Source: Nonomuraea soli
GTDB taxonomy: Bacteria; Actinomycetota; Actinomycetes; Streptosporangiales; Streptosporangiaceae
Direction: 5' to 3'
DNA: 64,000 bases
Assembly: GCF_013761175.1 (NCBI RefSeq)
Contig: NZ_JACDUR010000012.1
Coordinates: forward strand, 124,001-188,000
This document shows, one piece after another, positions 43,623-53,063 of the stretch; position 1 is the first letter of the stretch, and every line of letters starts with the position of its first letter. The notes beneath the pieces are model-generated. The model was given only the letters and a program-made list of their open reading frames with translations. It was not told the origin of the DNA and searched no databases. The translations under genes were made by a program, and so were the position numbers.

Positions 43623-43868
43623 TCAGGCGGCTCGGTGGTACTCGATGATGGCTCCGCTGAGCACCGTTCGGCGCTGAATCTGGCCTTCCATCGGGACAAC
43701 AACGTGCTCGTCTTGATCGGGTGGGCGTTGTTGGCGGGACTGGTGCGGGCGATGGTTGTTGTAGGGCTGGGTGTACTCCTCCAGGATTGATCGCAGGTGA
43801 CGTTCGTCGTAGATCAGCATCCGGTGCATTCGGCTCGGACGGTGCGCACGGCGGATTCGCATGATCAT
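43623..43868 (-). pseudogene. C-terminal transposase fragment
   Basis: RMLIYDERHLRSILEEYTQPYNNHRPHQSRQQRPPDQ is the C-terminal end of an rve-type transposase; the preceding part reads in another frame (AVRTVRAECTG). Together with 45186-45782 it is the remnant of an IS that was split and partly deleted around the IS30 insertion. Confidence 0.75.
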
Positions 43869-43869
43869 C

Positions 43870-45125
43870 GCAACACGCGGTCATTCGATTGTTGCGATGA
43901 TCTTAGCGAACAGCTCTGCGGGCGCTTGCCAGCCGAGGGTCTTGCGCGGGCGGTTGTTGAGTTCAACAGCGACGAAGGCGAGGTCTTCGGCGCTGTAGGC
44001 GGACAGGTCGCCGCCCTTGGGGAAGTACTGGCGCAGCAGACCGTTCATGTTCTCATTCGAGCCGCGTTGCCAGGGGCTGGCCGGTTCGCAGAAGTAGATC
44101 GGGATGCCGGTGACGGCGGTGAACTCGTCGTGTCGGCTCATCTCGCTGCCCTGATCCCAGGTGATGGAGCGGGCCAGGCCGGCGGGCAGGTCGGCGAAGG
44201 CTGCCAGGAGGGCGTCGCGGACGTTGTCGGCGGTGTGCCGGCCCGGGATGTGCAGCAGTTTGACGTAGCGGGTGGTGCGGTCGACCAGTGTGCCGATGGC
44301 CGAACGGTTGCCCTGGCCGACGATGAGGTCACCTTCCCAATGGCCAGGCACTTGACGGTCCTCGACCTCGGCGGGCCGCTGGTGAATCAACGTTCCGGGG
44401 TCGACGAAGCGGGTGGCGCGTTGGTCGGCGCGGCGACGCCGACGCCGGGCTTGGCGGCCGGTACGCAGCGTGCTGGGCTGGCGTTCCAAGCCGCCACGGT
44501 GAGGGAGGTAGATCGCCTGGTAGATGGTCTCGTGCGCGAGATGGCGTTCGGGCTCGTCAGGGAAGGCGGTGCGCAGGGCTTGGCTGATCTGCTCAGGGCT
44601 CCAGCGCTGGTCGAGGTGGCGCTGGATGAACTGCTTCAGCTCCGGGTCGCGCTGGATCTTGCCGTCCTTGGAGCGGGCGCGCCGGACGACGGCGCGGCGC
44701 TGAGCATGGAAGGGGTGGTAGGCGCCAGTGCGCGGGTCGCGGTTACGGCGCACCTCCCTGCTGATCGTGGCCGGATCGCGGTCGAGCTGTCGGGCAATGG
44801 CGCGTAACGAGTTCCCGGCCCGGAGCAGGTCGGCGATGACGAGCCGCTCCTCCTCCGACAGGAACCGCGGGGAGATGGCGTCGGTGTCTGGCCGCTCGCT
44901 GATCGGCGGGTAGGTACGCTCGCGCCCGGCTTGGTCGACTTCCTTCCTGCCATACCTCCAGCGGGTGCCGGTCCTGCGGTTGATGCCCAGCTCTCGGCAC
45001 GCGGCCGAGTTGCTCATTCCCTGCGCCATGAGGCGAAGGTATTGATCACGCTTGTCCGCCAGCGGAGCCGGTCCACGCTTCTTATGGGTCCGACGCGCCC
45101 TGGTCAAAGCAACACCCCACAGGGT
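43870..45125 (-). mobile_element. IS30-type insertion, ends approximate
   Basis: The extent is inferred from the transposase gene and from the break points of the surrounding IS fragments. The two ends share a short TGTTGC/GCAACA word, but I could not define the terminal repeats precisely. Confidence 0.5.
43881..45107 (-). CDS. IS30-family transposase
   Basis: 408 aa, apparently intact. An N-terminal HTH (MSNSAACRELGINRRTGTRWRYG) and a second one (LRAIARQLDRDPATISREVRRN) precede the DDE core: GHWEGDLIVG, DQGSEMSRHDEF and WQRGSNENMNGLLRQYFPKG. The gene lies between the two halves of another IS, so it inserted there. Confidence 0.93.
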   Translation of the reverse strand: MTRARRTHKKRGPAPLADKRDQYLRLMAQGMSNSAACRELGINRRTGTRWRYGRKEVDQAGRERTYPPISERPDTDAISPRFLSEEERLVIADLLRAGNSLRAIARQLDRDPATISREVRRNRDPRTGAYHPFHAQRRAVVRRARSKDGKIQRDPELKQFIQRHLDQRWSPEQISQALRTAFPDEPERHLAHETIYQAIYLPHRGGLERQPSTLRTGRQARRRRRRADQRATRFVDPGTLIHQRPAEVEDRQVPGHWEGDLIVGQGNRSAIGTLVDRTTRYVKLLHIPGRHTADNVRDALLAAFADLPAGLARSITWDQGSEMSRHDEFTAVTGIPIYFCEPASPWQRGSNENMNGLLRQYFPKGGDLSAYSAEDLAFVAVELNNRPRKTLGWQAPAELFAKIIATIE

Positions 45126-45185
45126 CAGGCGTCGCGACCACCTTTAGAACCCAAGATCAGATGGGGCCAGCACTCACCCCTGAAC

Positions 45186-45782
45186 TCAGTACTGGCGCTG
45201 CCCCGTAAGGGTGACGGCCTCAATGAAATCGCAGGCCAGGAGCGCGCCGACTTGGGAGCGCAGGAAGTCGGCCCAGGTGGTGGAGGCTCGCCCGGGTGCC
45301 GGGTCGATACCTTCCCGCTGGAGGATCTCCCAGACCGTGGACGGCGCGACCTTGAGGCCGAGCGTGGCGAGCTCGCCATGCACCCGCCGATATCCCCAAG
45401 CCGGGTTCTCCCGGACCAGGCGCAGCACGAGCGTACGGACAGAGCGGACCGTGGGCGGGCGGCCACGGCGCTTCGGCCGGCAGGTCCGGGCATGCCGCCG
45501 TTTCACGATCTCGCGATGCCAGCGCAGGATGGTGTCCGGACGGACGACAAGCCGCAACCGACGTAAGACCGCGCGGGGAAGCGAGGACAGGAGCGCCGCC
45601 AAGAAGAGGCGGCCTTCAGGGGCGAACCTCACCCGCACATCCGCGCCGAGCTGCCGTTCCAAGACCATGACCTGATGACGCAGAAAGAGAATCTCGACAC
45701 CCTTGTCACGATCACTCATCGGCAGTAACCGCAAGGCGGCGAACGCGTTCGTGACGGTCAGATACGCCAGACGAAGAAGCAC
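45186..45782 (-). pseudogene. N-terminal rve-type transposase fragment
   Basis: 198 aa: FLRHQVMVLERQL, the HTH part (WGYRRVHGELATLGLKVAPSTVWEILQREGIDPAP) and the start of the catalytic core (LACDFIEAVTLTG), then an early stop. It is a relative of the transposase in the two complete IS copies. The middle of the core is missing. Confidence 0.8.
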
Positions 45783-45939
45783 AAACGATCATCATGCCGC
45801 ACCAGTCTTCCGCCACCAACGAGTGGACAGCACCTATGCCACCCCAGGCCTCACAGAGTCCTGACCTGGCCGGACAGGATTCTCGACAGGCGCAGTGTTG
45901 ATCAAGAGGTTTCGTTCCTCGGTGGGCGAGTCTTGAACA

Positions 45940-46058
45940 GTGGCACGACACGAGATCTCTGACGACGTGTGGGCCGTGATGGAGCCGTTGATGCCGGTGG
46001 TGACCGGGCGGTCGCGCCCGTGGGTAGATCATCGACTCACTGTTGAGGGTATGGCGGC
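45940..46058 (+). pseudogene. IS5-type transposase N-terminal remnant
   Basis: ARHEISDDVWAVMEPLMPVVTGRSRPWVDHRLTVEG matches the start of IS5/IS427-type transposases; the homology ends near 46058 and the following frame is noise. Confidence 0.65.
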
Positions 46059-46283
46059 GAGGTGTTCATCACGCAGCCATGATGGCAGAGCAACCGTCAC
46101 GGCGGCCAAGCCCACGACGCCGCACGCAGAACATTCGCCGACGCCCGGCGACCACCACACGACTTGTTCCCCACGCCCTAGCAAGGAACCCGCGACCCCG
46201 CCGCACAGCGAAGCTGAACACCGTTCCTCAAGGCCCTTCCAGTGCGGAACTGTCTGGCCATAGCCAGCTCTTCCATGGTCAGG

Positions 46284-49200
46284 TCACTCTAGATCGTCCC
46301 AATCCCACGGAGCGGTGGCCTGCCCATCCGGGTCACGCCCGAGCCGGTACAGGTGCCGATGGCCGCCAATCTGGAGGAATTCATAAAACCACCCAGCGGC
46401 GGGGAGCCGCTCAATCAGCACCCTGACCTGCTCCTCCGCGCCAGCCTCCCGCAGGGCATCCAGCAGACTATCCAGCGCGCGCGGGTCGTCGAGGGCGACA
46501 TGCGCAGCGGGGTCACGAGCCAGCAGCGTCGAAATCAGTTCGTCTTGGCCGACCTCCCGCAAGAAGTGCAGCAGACTAGTCACCGTGGCCAGGTGGTCCA
46601 GGGGTGCGTGCACGGCGGCACGTCCGGCCAGCACCGCGACCTGTTCGCGGCGCCCGGCCCACCGTACGGCAGAAAACACGGCGCCCATTGCGTAAGGGTG
46701 GTCCAGGGGGGCGTGCACGGCGGCACGTCCGGCCAGCACCGCGGCCTGTTCGTGTTGCCCGGCCTGCCGCATGGCCTCCAGCAAGTTGGCCAACGCGTAG
46801 GGGTCATCGAGGGAGGCCTGCGCGGCGGCACGTCTGGCCAATACGGCGACCTGCTCCTCTGCCCCAGCCTCCCACAGGCCATTCAGCAGATTGGCCAAGC
46901 CCGGATGGCCAAGGGCGGCGTGCGAGGCGGGGTCACGAGCCAGCAGTGTCGTAATCAGTTCGTCTTGGCCGAACTTCCGCAAGTCATAGAGCAGGCCAGC
47001 CACTGCGGACGGGTGGTCGATGGCGATGTGCGCAGCGGCACGCTCGGCCAACACCACAACCTGTTTGTCTTGACCGACCCACCGGAAGGTGCCCATCAGG
47101 TGACCCACCGCGCTCAGGTCGTCGAGGGGAGCGTGCGCGGCGGCACGTCCGGCCAGCGCCGAGACCTGCGCAGGCCTTCTCGCCCAGGGCATGGCTTCCA
47201 GCAGCGCTGCCACCGCGCGCAAGTCGTCGAGGACAGTGTGCGAGGCGGGGTCACGAGCCAGGAGCGCCGTAACCTGCGCATACCTCCTTGTCATGGTCGA
47301 ACGCATGGCCTGCAGCAGGCTGGCCACCGCGCCCGGGTCGTTCAGGGGGATGTGCCTGGCGGCACGTTCCGCCAGCGCCGCGACCTGTTCGTCTCTCCCG
47401 ACCCCGTGCATGGCATACAGCAGGCTGGCCACCGCGTACGGGTCGTCCACGACCGCATGCGAGGCGGGGTCACGAGCCATCAGCGCGGCGACCTGTTCCT
47501 CTCTCCCGTCTCCCCTCAAGGCATGCAGCAGGCTGCCAAATACGCCCATGTCGAGGGCGGTGACCGCCTCCCTTGACAGCCCGTGCCTCTGCATGGCCTC
47601 TAGCAGGCTGGCCACCGCGCCCGGGTCGTTCAGGGGGATGTGCCTGGCGGCACGTTCCGCCAGCGCCACGACCTGTTCGTCTCTCCCGGCTCCCGGCATG
47701 GCCTGCAGCAGGCCGGCCACCGAGTGCGGATCGTCGAGGGCGCCATGCGTAGTGGAATCACGAGCCAGTAGTGCCGCGGCCCGTTCGCCTCTCCCGTCCT
47801 CTCGCATGACATCCAGCAGCTTTGCCACCGCATACGGGTCGTCCAGAGCCACATGTGAGGCGGGGTCACGAGCTAGCAGCGCCGCAACCTGTTCCTCTCT
47901 TCCCTCTCCCTCCATGGCATGCAGCAGCTTGGCCACCGCGCCAGGGTCGTCCAGGGCGACGCGCGAGGCGGCCAGATGGGCAGGACGGTGGTCCGTCGGG
48001 TGCGTGGTGTGCATGAGCTGAAGGAGAATGATGGCGGCGTCGAGGTCTCCATTGGTGGTGGCATGCTTGAGGAGTTGGGCGGCGTCGCGGTACAGGCCAC
48101 GGTCGCGGGCGGCTTGGCCGAGCGCGGTCAGGTCGGCGGGGTGAGCGTGCCTGGCGGCGGTCCAGAAGTCGATGGGCGGGATCTGGTTGGCGCGGTGGTG
48201 GCGGCCGTGCTGGTCGAGGTAGTCGGCCAGCCGGTAGAGCACCCCGGTCGCGACCGGGGTATGGAGACCTACGCCTGGGGTGGCGCGGTGGTCGCGCTGG
48301 TTGCGAGGGGCGCCGGTCTTGACGGGGGTCAGGATGCCGGGGATGCCGTTGAACGGGGTGGTGGCGTAGTCCAGGGCCTGCTGCAGCCAGGTGTTGGCGG
48401 TCTGCTCCCATTGGGTGTCGGTGAGGTAGCCGGGCGCGGCCTCGGAGAGCAGAGCCAGCGGCAAGTGCGGGCCCGCGCCGAGGCGGCGGGCGTCCATGGC
48501 GGCGGTGATCAAGGCTTTGGTGGCGGGCGGGGCCTGGGCGTAGCGGTCCAACAAGATCGGGGCCCCGGCCAGGTACTGGGTGATCTGGCCGTCGGCAGCA
48601 CGCTCGACGGCTTGGGCCAGGCGGATGTCCACTTGGCCAGGATTGGGTAGCGCCTGCAGGTCGGCGCCGGTGAAGGAGTCGGGGACGGCGATCATGTGCC
48701 CGGTGAGCAGTTCCCGGGCCTGGGCGTGGGGATCGGGCGCTTCGTCTCCTGGGCGGGTGGTCAGGGTGTTCCAGTACTGCGGCCATAGGGTGGCCAGCAC
48801 GAGCACCGGGCCTCGCCCCGTATCACGCAGTAGCTCGCGTAGGCCCGCGGCGACCTGCTCGCCGATCTGATCGGGGGCCAAGTAGAACTGCGCTTCGTTC
48901 AGCCACACCACTGTGTACGGCACCACCCGGCGGAGCTGGGTGACGGCGGCGCCAGGGCGGCTGGGGTCGATGGGATGCCATACACGCCACGGCTCCGGGC
49001 GGTCGCGCAGCAGGCCGAGTGCCTGCCAGCAGGCGCGGGTCTTGCCGGTGGAGGACCCGCCCACCAGCGCCGCGATCCGGCTGCCGGTCCCGTCGGCGGC
49101 GGCCAGGACCACCTCGCGCAGGGTGTGATCGTGTGCGCGGGGGACATAGGGCGGAAGCACGGGCAGTCCTGCCCCCGGCAGGTCGATCGCCCGGTGGACC

Positions 49201-49415
49201 TCGAATTGGAACGGGTCCCGGACTTGGCTCAGCGGAACGCCGGGAGGCGTCTGGTCCGCGCTGGGATTCACCGGTGCCGGGTAGTGGTGGTGATGGTTCT
49301 CCTGCTTGCCGATCACCTGACCGTGGAAGGTGCCGTCGGAGAACTGCACATGATCCCCGCCGTAGTCGGGCTCCTTCGCCTGCCGGTCGGACTCTTCGCC
49401 GCCGCTACCACTCAC
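46284..49415 (-). CDS. NLR-like NTPase with amyloid-type motif and helical repeats
   Basis: 1043 aa from GTG 49415. Residues 18-38 carry a short motif (GGDHVQF, then GTFHGQVIGKQ) followed by a His-run linker. Next is a STAND-type NTPase with Walker A GGSSTGKT (119-126), Walker B-like VVWLNEAQ (169-176) and a sensor strand (VLVLATLWPQYW), then a helical region. From about 485 to 1005 there are about 15 repeats of ~35 residues of the form LDDPyAVAsLLeAM…GReEQVAaLLARDPASH, TPR/HEAT-like helical hairpins. The C-terminus is FYEFLQIGGHRHLYRLG…. The start overlaps the stop of the membrane-protein gene that carries the same motif. It probably senses a trigger with the repeats, oligomerises, and templates the partner. 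Confidence 0.85.
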   Translation of the reverse strand: MSGSGGEESDRQAKEPDYGGDHVQFSDGTFHGQVIGKQENHHHHYPAPVNPSADQTPPGVPLSQVRDPFQFEVHRAIDLPGAGLPVLPPYVPRAHDHTLREVVLAAADGTGSRIAALVGGSSTGKTRACWQALGLLRDRPEPWRVWHPIDPSRPGAAVTQLRRVVPYTVVWLNEAQFYLAPDQIGEQVAAGLRELLRDTGRGPVLVLATLWPQYWNTLTTRPGDEAPDPHAQARELLTGHMIAVPDSFTGADLQALPNPGQVDIRLAQAVERAADGQITQYLAGAPILLDRYAQAPPATKALITAAMDARRLGAGPHLPLALLSEAAPGYLTDTQWEQTANTWLQQALDYATTPFNGIPGILTPVKTGAPRNQRDHRATPGVGLHTPVATGVLYRLADYLDQHGRHHRANQIPPIDFWTAARHAHPADLTALGQAARDRGLYRDAAQLLKHATTNGDLDAAIILLQLMHTTHPTDHRPAHLAASRVALDDPGAVAKLLHAMEGEGREEQVAALLARDPASHVALDDPYAVAKLLDVMREDGRGERAAALLARDSTTHGALDDPHSVAGLLQAMPGAGRDEQVVALAERAARHIPLNDPGAVASLLEAMQRHGLSREAVTALDMGVFGSLLHALRGDGREEQVAALMARDPASHAVVDDPYAVASLLYAMHGVGRDEQVAALAERAARHIPLNDPGAVASLLQAMRSTMTRRYAQVTALLARDPASHTVLDDLRAVAALLEAMPWARRPAQVSALAGRAAAHAPLDDLSAVGHLMGTFRWVGQDKQVVVLAERAAAHIAIDHPSAVAGLLYDLRKFGQDELITTLLARDPASHAALGHPGLANLLNGLWEAGAEEQVAVLARRAAAQASLDDPYALANLLEAMRQAGQHEQAAVLAGRAAVHAPLDHPYAMGAVFSAVRWAGRREQVAVLAGRAAVHAPLDHLATVTSLLHFLREVGQDELISTLLARDPAAHVALDDPRALDSLLDALREAGAEEQVRVLIERLPAAGWFYEFLQIGGHRHLYRLGRDPDGQATAPWDWDDLE

Positions 49416-49981
49416 GGCTGCTCCTGGCCCGGGTCCGCGAGCGGGTTCTTCTGCTCCTGGGCGGGGTCGAGCGGATTCTTCGGCGCAGGCGGATTCACCT
49501 GCTTGGCGATCACCTGCCCGTGAAAGGTGCCGCCCTGAAACTCGATGTGGTCACCCCCGTAGGAGCGGGAGGGCCCACTGCTTGCGTGTTCCGGCTTGCC
49601 GGCGGTCGTGGCGGGCTGGGACGGGCCCGGCGGCTGAGCTGGCGGCGGTGTGTTCCCGCTTGCCCCAGTCTTGCTCTCCGGTTCCAGCACGGCATCCGCG
49701 TCGGTCGGCGCGGGCTGGCTCTCAGCCCGTTTCTGGGCGCGCAGCGTGAGCGCCGAAATCACGAGCCCTGCCCCGCCGAGCACGGTCCCGGAGAACATGC
49801 CCACTACACCGGCCCGCCAGCTCAGTACTTCCAGCCATGCCCGCGAATCAGGACGCGGATCGGAGAAGAGCCACGTCAGCCCCAGCGCTACCGAGCCAAG
49901 CAGTACCACCGACGCCAACGCCCCGGCGACCCGCCACCGCCACGGGCCCGCCGGCCTCGCCGCACGCTGCTGTCCCGCCAT
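49412..49981 (-). CDS. Two-TM membrane protein with matching amyloid-type motif (putative effector)
   Basis: 189 aa from ATG 49981; the frame is open to 50068 (TTG) and ATG 50020 is possible. Two membrane helices lie at about 17-39 (VAGALASVVLLGSVALGLTWLF) and 57-80 (AGVVGMFSGTVLGGAGLVISALTL), followed by a Pro/Ser-rich linker. The motif at 141-161 (GGDHIEF, GGTFHGQVIAKQ) matches the NLR motif at 16 of 21 positions. The short tail is Pro/Gln-rich. It is transcribed first and overlaps the NLR gene (GTGA). A membrane-disrupting effector activated by motif contact is the natural inference. Confidence 0.75.
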   Translation of the reverse strand: MAGQQRAARPAGPWRWRVAGALASVVLLGSVALGLTWLFSDPRPDSRAWLEVLSWRAGVVGMFSGTVLGGAGLVISALTLRAQKRAESQPAPTDADAVLEPESKTGASGNTPPPAQPPGPSQPATTAGKPEHASSGPSRSYGGDHIEFQGGTFHGQVIAKQVNPPAPKNPLDPAQEQKNPLADPGQEQP

Positions 49982-50263
49982 GCCACCAAGCCTGATCCGC
50001 CACATACCCGCCCGGAACATGCGTGATCGAAATGTAATAGGATCCCCATCGGAACAGGGTTCGGGCAAGCTGGAGACTTCCGCTCAGCCACCAGGACTGA
50101 CAGCGGCCATGAAAGGCGGTTCTGATCCACTTCGTGTGAACTGATCACATAGTGTGGCCGAGTCCAAGCTGATCTTGGATCGTGTGACAGTGAGGCACTC
50201 TCTCCCTTCGCCGACCTTGGCGAGTCCCTGGCCGTCGAGCAGATCACGGCGGATGGGACGGCT

Positions 50264-50775
50264 GTGACGATCTACGCCCGGACCACGACGGACAAGGCTG
50301 ACTGCCCGGTCTGCGGCACGGCATCCAGACACCGACACGGCAGGTATCGGCGCAGGCTGGACGATGTGGCGCTGTCCGGCCGCCGGATGGTGATCAACCT
50401 GTTGGTGCAGCGGTTCCGGTGCCCGGCGTCCGCCTGCCCGCAGCGCACGTTCATCGAGCAGCTCGATGGTCTGACCGAGCGATTCGCTCGTCGGACCCCG
50501 CGCTTGCGACGGTTGCTGGAACGGCTGACGCTGGTGCTCGCTGGACGTCCTGCCGCGCGGCTCTCTGCCCATCTAGCGGTTCCCGTCAGCGCGAACACCT
50601 TGCTGCGACTGCTGCGCCGCCGACTTGTGCAACCGCGGGCCAGGGCGCCGCGCGTACTGGGCGTGGACGACTTCGCCACTCGTAAGGGGCACGTGTAGCG
50701 ACGATCCTGCTGGACATGGAGACCGGCAAGCGGGTGGACGTGCTGCCCGACCGGACCGCCGACACCTTTGCCGCG
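50264..50775 (+). pseudogene. ISL3-type transposase remnant
   Basis: The N-terminal zinc-binding part (CPVCGTASRHRHGRYRRRL, RFRCPASACPQRTFIEQ) and HTH (LSAHLAVPVSANTLLRLLRR), then LGVDDFATRKGHV and a stop. The family continues after a one-base shift (LLDMETGKRVDVLPDRTADTFAA) and is cut by IS copy 2 at 50776. No continuation was recognised beyond the IS. Confidence 0.75.
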
Positions 50776-52012
50776 TGTGGGGCTCAAAATAGGATTCGGT
50801 GTCTGACCTGCTGGTTCCTGGTGGCTTCAGTTGGCGATCTGGTACTCGTTGATGAGGCCGCCGAGGATGGTTCTGTGGTGGATCCGATGGCTGGCCAGAT
50901 CGACCGGCGGTGGCGGGCCGGTTTCAGCTTGGGATGGGCTCAACTGCCCGAGGCCGCGGTGGGGCCGGGCCCTGTGGTAGTGCTCCAAGTACTGGGTGAG
51001 GGTTCGGCGCAGGTGTTGCTCGTTGAGGATGAGCGTGCGGTCGAGAAGTTCGCGGCGTAGGGTGCCGATCATCCTTTCGCAGTGTGCGTTGGCTTTCGGG
51101 GCTTGTGGCGGGCTCTTGAGGACGCGCAGGCCCGCGTCGGCGAAGACCGTGTCGAAGGCATCGGTGAACTGGCCGGTGCGGTCGCCGATCAGGAACTTCA
51201 TGTTTGTCGTGTCGGTGTCCATCAGGACGTTGCGGGCGGCCTGGGTGGTCCATTCGCCCGTGGGGTTGGCGGTGACACCGAGCAAGTGGGCGCGGCGGCT
51301 GCGGTGCTCGAGCAGGACCAGGGCGTAGATGCGTTTGAGGTTGATGGTGTCGACGTGCAGGAAATCGACGGCGACAATGTGTTCGGCTTGGGGGTCAGGA
51401 ATTGCTTCCACGTCGGCCCGCTGCGGCGCGGGGCGGGATCGAGCCCGGCCTGGTTCAGGATGTTCCACACGGTCGAAGCGGCGACCGTGTGGCCGAGGCG
51501 GGTCAGTTCGCCGTGGATCCGCCGGTGGCCCCAGGCGGGATTGTCGGCGGCCATGCGCAGCACCAGAGCCTTGACCGCAGCAGCGGTGGGTGGTCTCCCA
51601 GGGCGGCGTCGCCGACTGTAGTCCCACTTGTTCGTCACGAGCTTGCGGTGCCAGGCCAGCAGAGTGGCCGGAGTGACTGAAAAGATCTTCGCCCAGCGAT
51701 GGCGGGCGATCAGGTGTGAGAGCGCCGTCAACCACAAGCGATCGACCGGCTCGTAGCGCACCCGTGGGACCTGACGGCGCAGGACTGCGTTCTCGTGCCT
51801 GAGCACCAGCAGTTCTGCCTCCTTGGAGGCGTCCTTGCGAAACAGCATCGCGGGCAGGGACAGCAGACGTCGAGTGACGGCGTACACCATAGACAAGAGC
51901 ACGAACGATGTTCCCAGGCAACCCGAACCAGTCGACCACTGCCCCAGGAACACCCAACCCGACCAGGAGGGAACCCCGACGTTGACGACGAATCGTGTTC
52001 TTGAGCCCCACA
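50776..52012 (-). mobile_element. Insertion sequence, rve (IS3/IS481-like) copy 2
   Basis: 1237 bases with the same terminal repeats as copy 1 (TGTGGGGCTCAA … TTGAGCCCCACA). The copies differ at scattered positions and by single-base indels. Inserted into the ISL3 remnant. Confidence 0.85.
50827..51902 (-). pseudogene. Transposase of IS copy 2, one-base deletion
   Basis: From GTG 51902. Co-linear with copy 1, but the break is near 51394, where copy 1 reads CTTGGGCGGTC and copy 2 reads CTTGGGGGTC. The catalytic parts (AVDFLHVD, FLIGDRTGQ, CERMIGTLRRE) remain on the two sides. Length is 1 base short of 358 codons. Confidence 0.8.
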
Positions 52013-53063
52013 CCCTCGTTGTCGGGCCAGTGGCGAATCCGGCTCGACATCCCCCGGGCTCCCAGCTGACTTTTGCCGGAAGCGCGGGAGCCGTCGTCAG
52101 TCAGGCTGACAGGTCACTCACGCCCGCGCTAATCCACTGCGGGCCTTGCATCTCGCGGTATCCCCCCATCAACCGCTGGCTTTGTTGAAGCGTCGACGCC
52201 CCGCTCCCTGTGCAGGCTGGAGCGTTGCTGTCCACGCCCAAGGTGATCGCGCAAGTGCCGCACTTACGCCGCTCCAGCCACGCGCCTGCGGCCAGCCGCG
52301 GCAGCGAGGACATCGAGTCCACCAGCTCCCCGAGCGTCCTTCATGCCCAGGACCACCGCACTGTCTCGTACTCCCGTCGACCGCGACGCAAGACCAGCAA
52401 CGCCCCCCAAGCCGGCCCACCCCTCAGCGCCAGCATCGACACCACCACCCCACCCCCACGGGCTCGTTCGGGCCATCCGGCTGGCCATCGCGGCCTCGCG
52501 CCGGTTGCTACGGAGCAGCCAGCGCGGTCTCGGCCCACGCTCACCCTCATCCCCGTTGTCACTGTCGTGGTGGACAGCAAGAGCCAGGAGCGTTCCGTGA
52601 GCGATGACACGGCAACTCTTCTCGTGCTGCGAGGACGCCGCTCGATACCCGAAATCAGCTGTAGCGATCGGCCGAACCGACCACCCGAGCCTCGAAATTC
52701 GGTGATCGGCACTTGTGACCTGCTAACTTCGACTTGGCGGGCAAACGTGCCTGTCCATTCGCCGGCAGGCCCGCAGAGTTATCTGGGGGCCTGCTTGCGT
52801 TTGGACCACCAGCCGCCCTTATCACCTGTCGCCCAGCAGCACTCAGCCAACCGAACCCCAAATCAAAGGCCAGATACGGCTGACGAGCCGACACAGTCCA
52901 TTATCTTGTCCGCACGACGCGCGGGGTCGAAGGCCCCAGATCAAGCATCAAACGATGAGTTTTGAAGCGGTACAGGCCTTTTGTAACCTCCGAGTGCCTT
53001 TCAGCCGAGCTGATCATCGAGGTCCGCTCCGCACACCACGCTGCACATGGCTCTATAGGGCAC
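52013..53063. other. Long region without a supported gene
   Basis: About 1050 bases. Several open frames exist on both strands but are Ser/Pro/Arg-rich with no motif, ribosome site or consistent codon bias. A hairpin lies at 52765-52794. Probably decayed DNA around IS copy 2. Confidence 0.5.
52765..52794. terminator. Hairpin, possible terminator
   Basis: GCAGGCCC (52765-52772) pairs perfectly with GGGCCTGC (52787-52794) around a 14-base loop. It is 270 bases beyond the end of the leftward gene at 53064. Confidence 0.4.

Noticed and set aside
46440..47965. Repeats of the NLR gene as a CRISPR array
   Set aside because: Units are ~105 bases, in frame and encode helical repeats; there are no short repeats with unique spacers.
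52210..52965. 251-residue rightward frame right of IS copy 2
   Set aside because: Ser/Pro/Arg-rich without hydrophobic core, ribosome site or motif.
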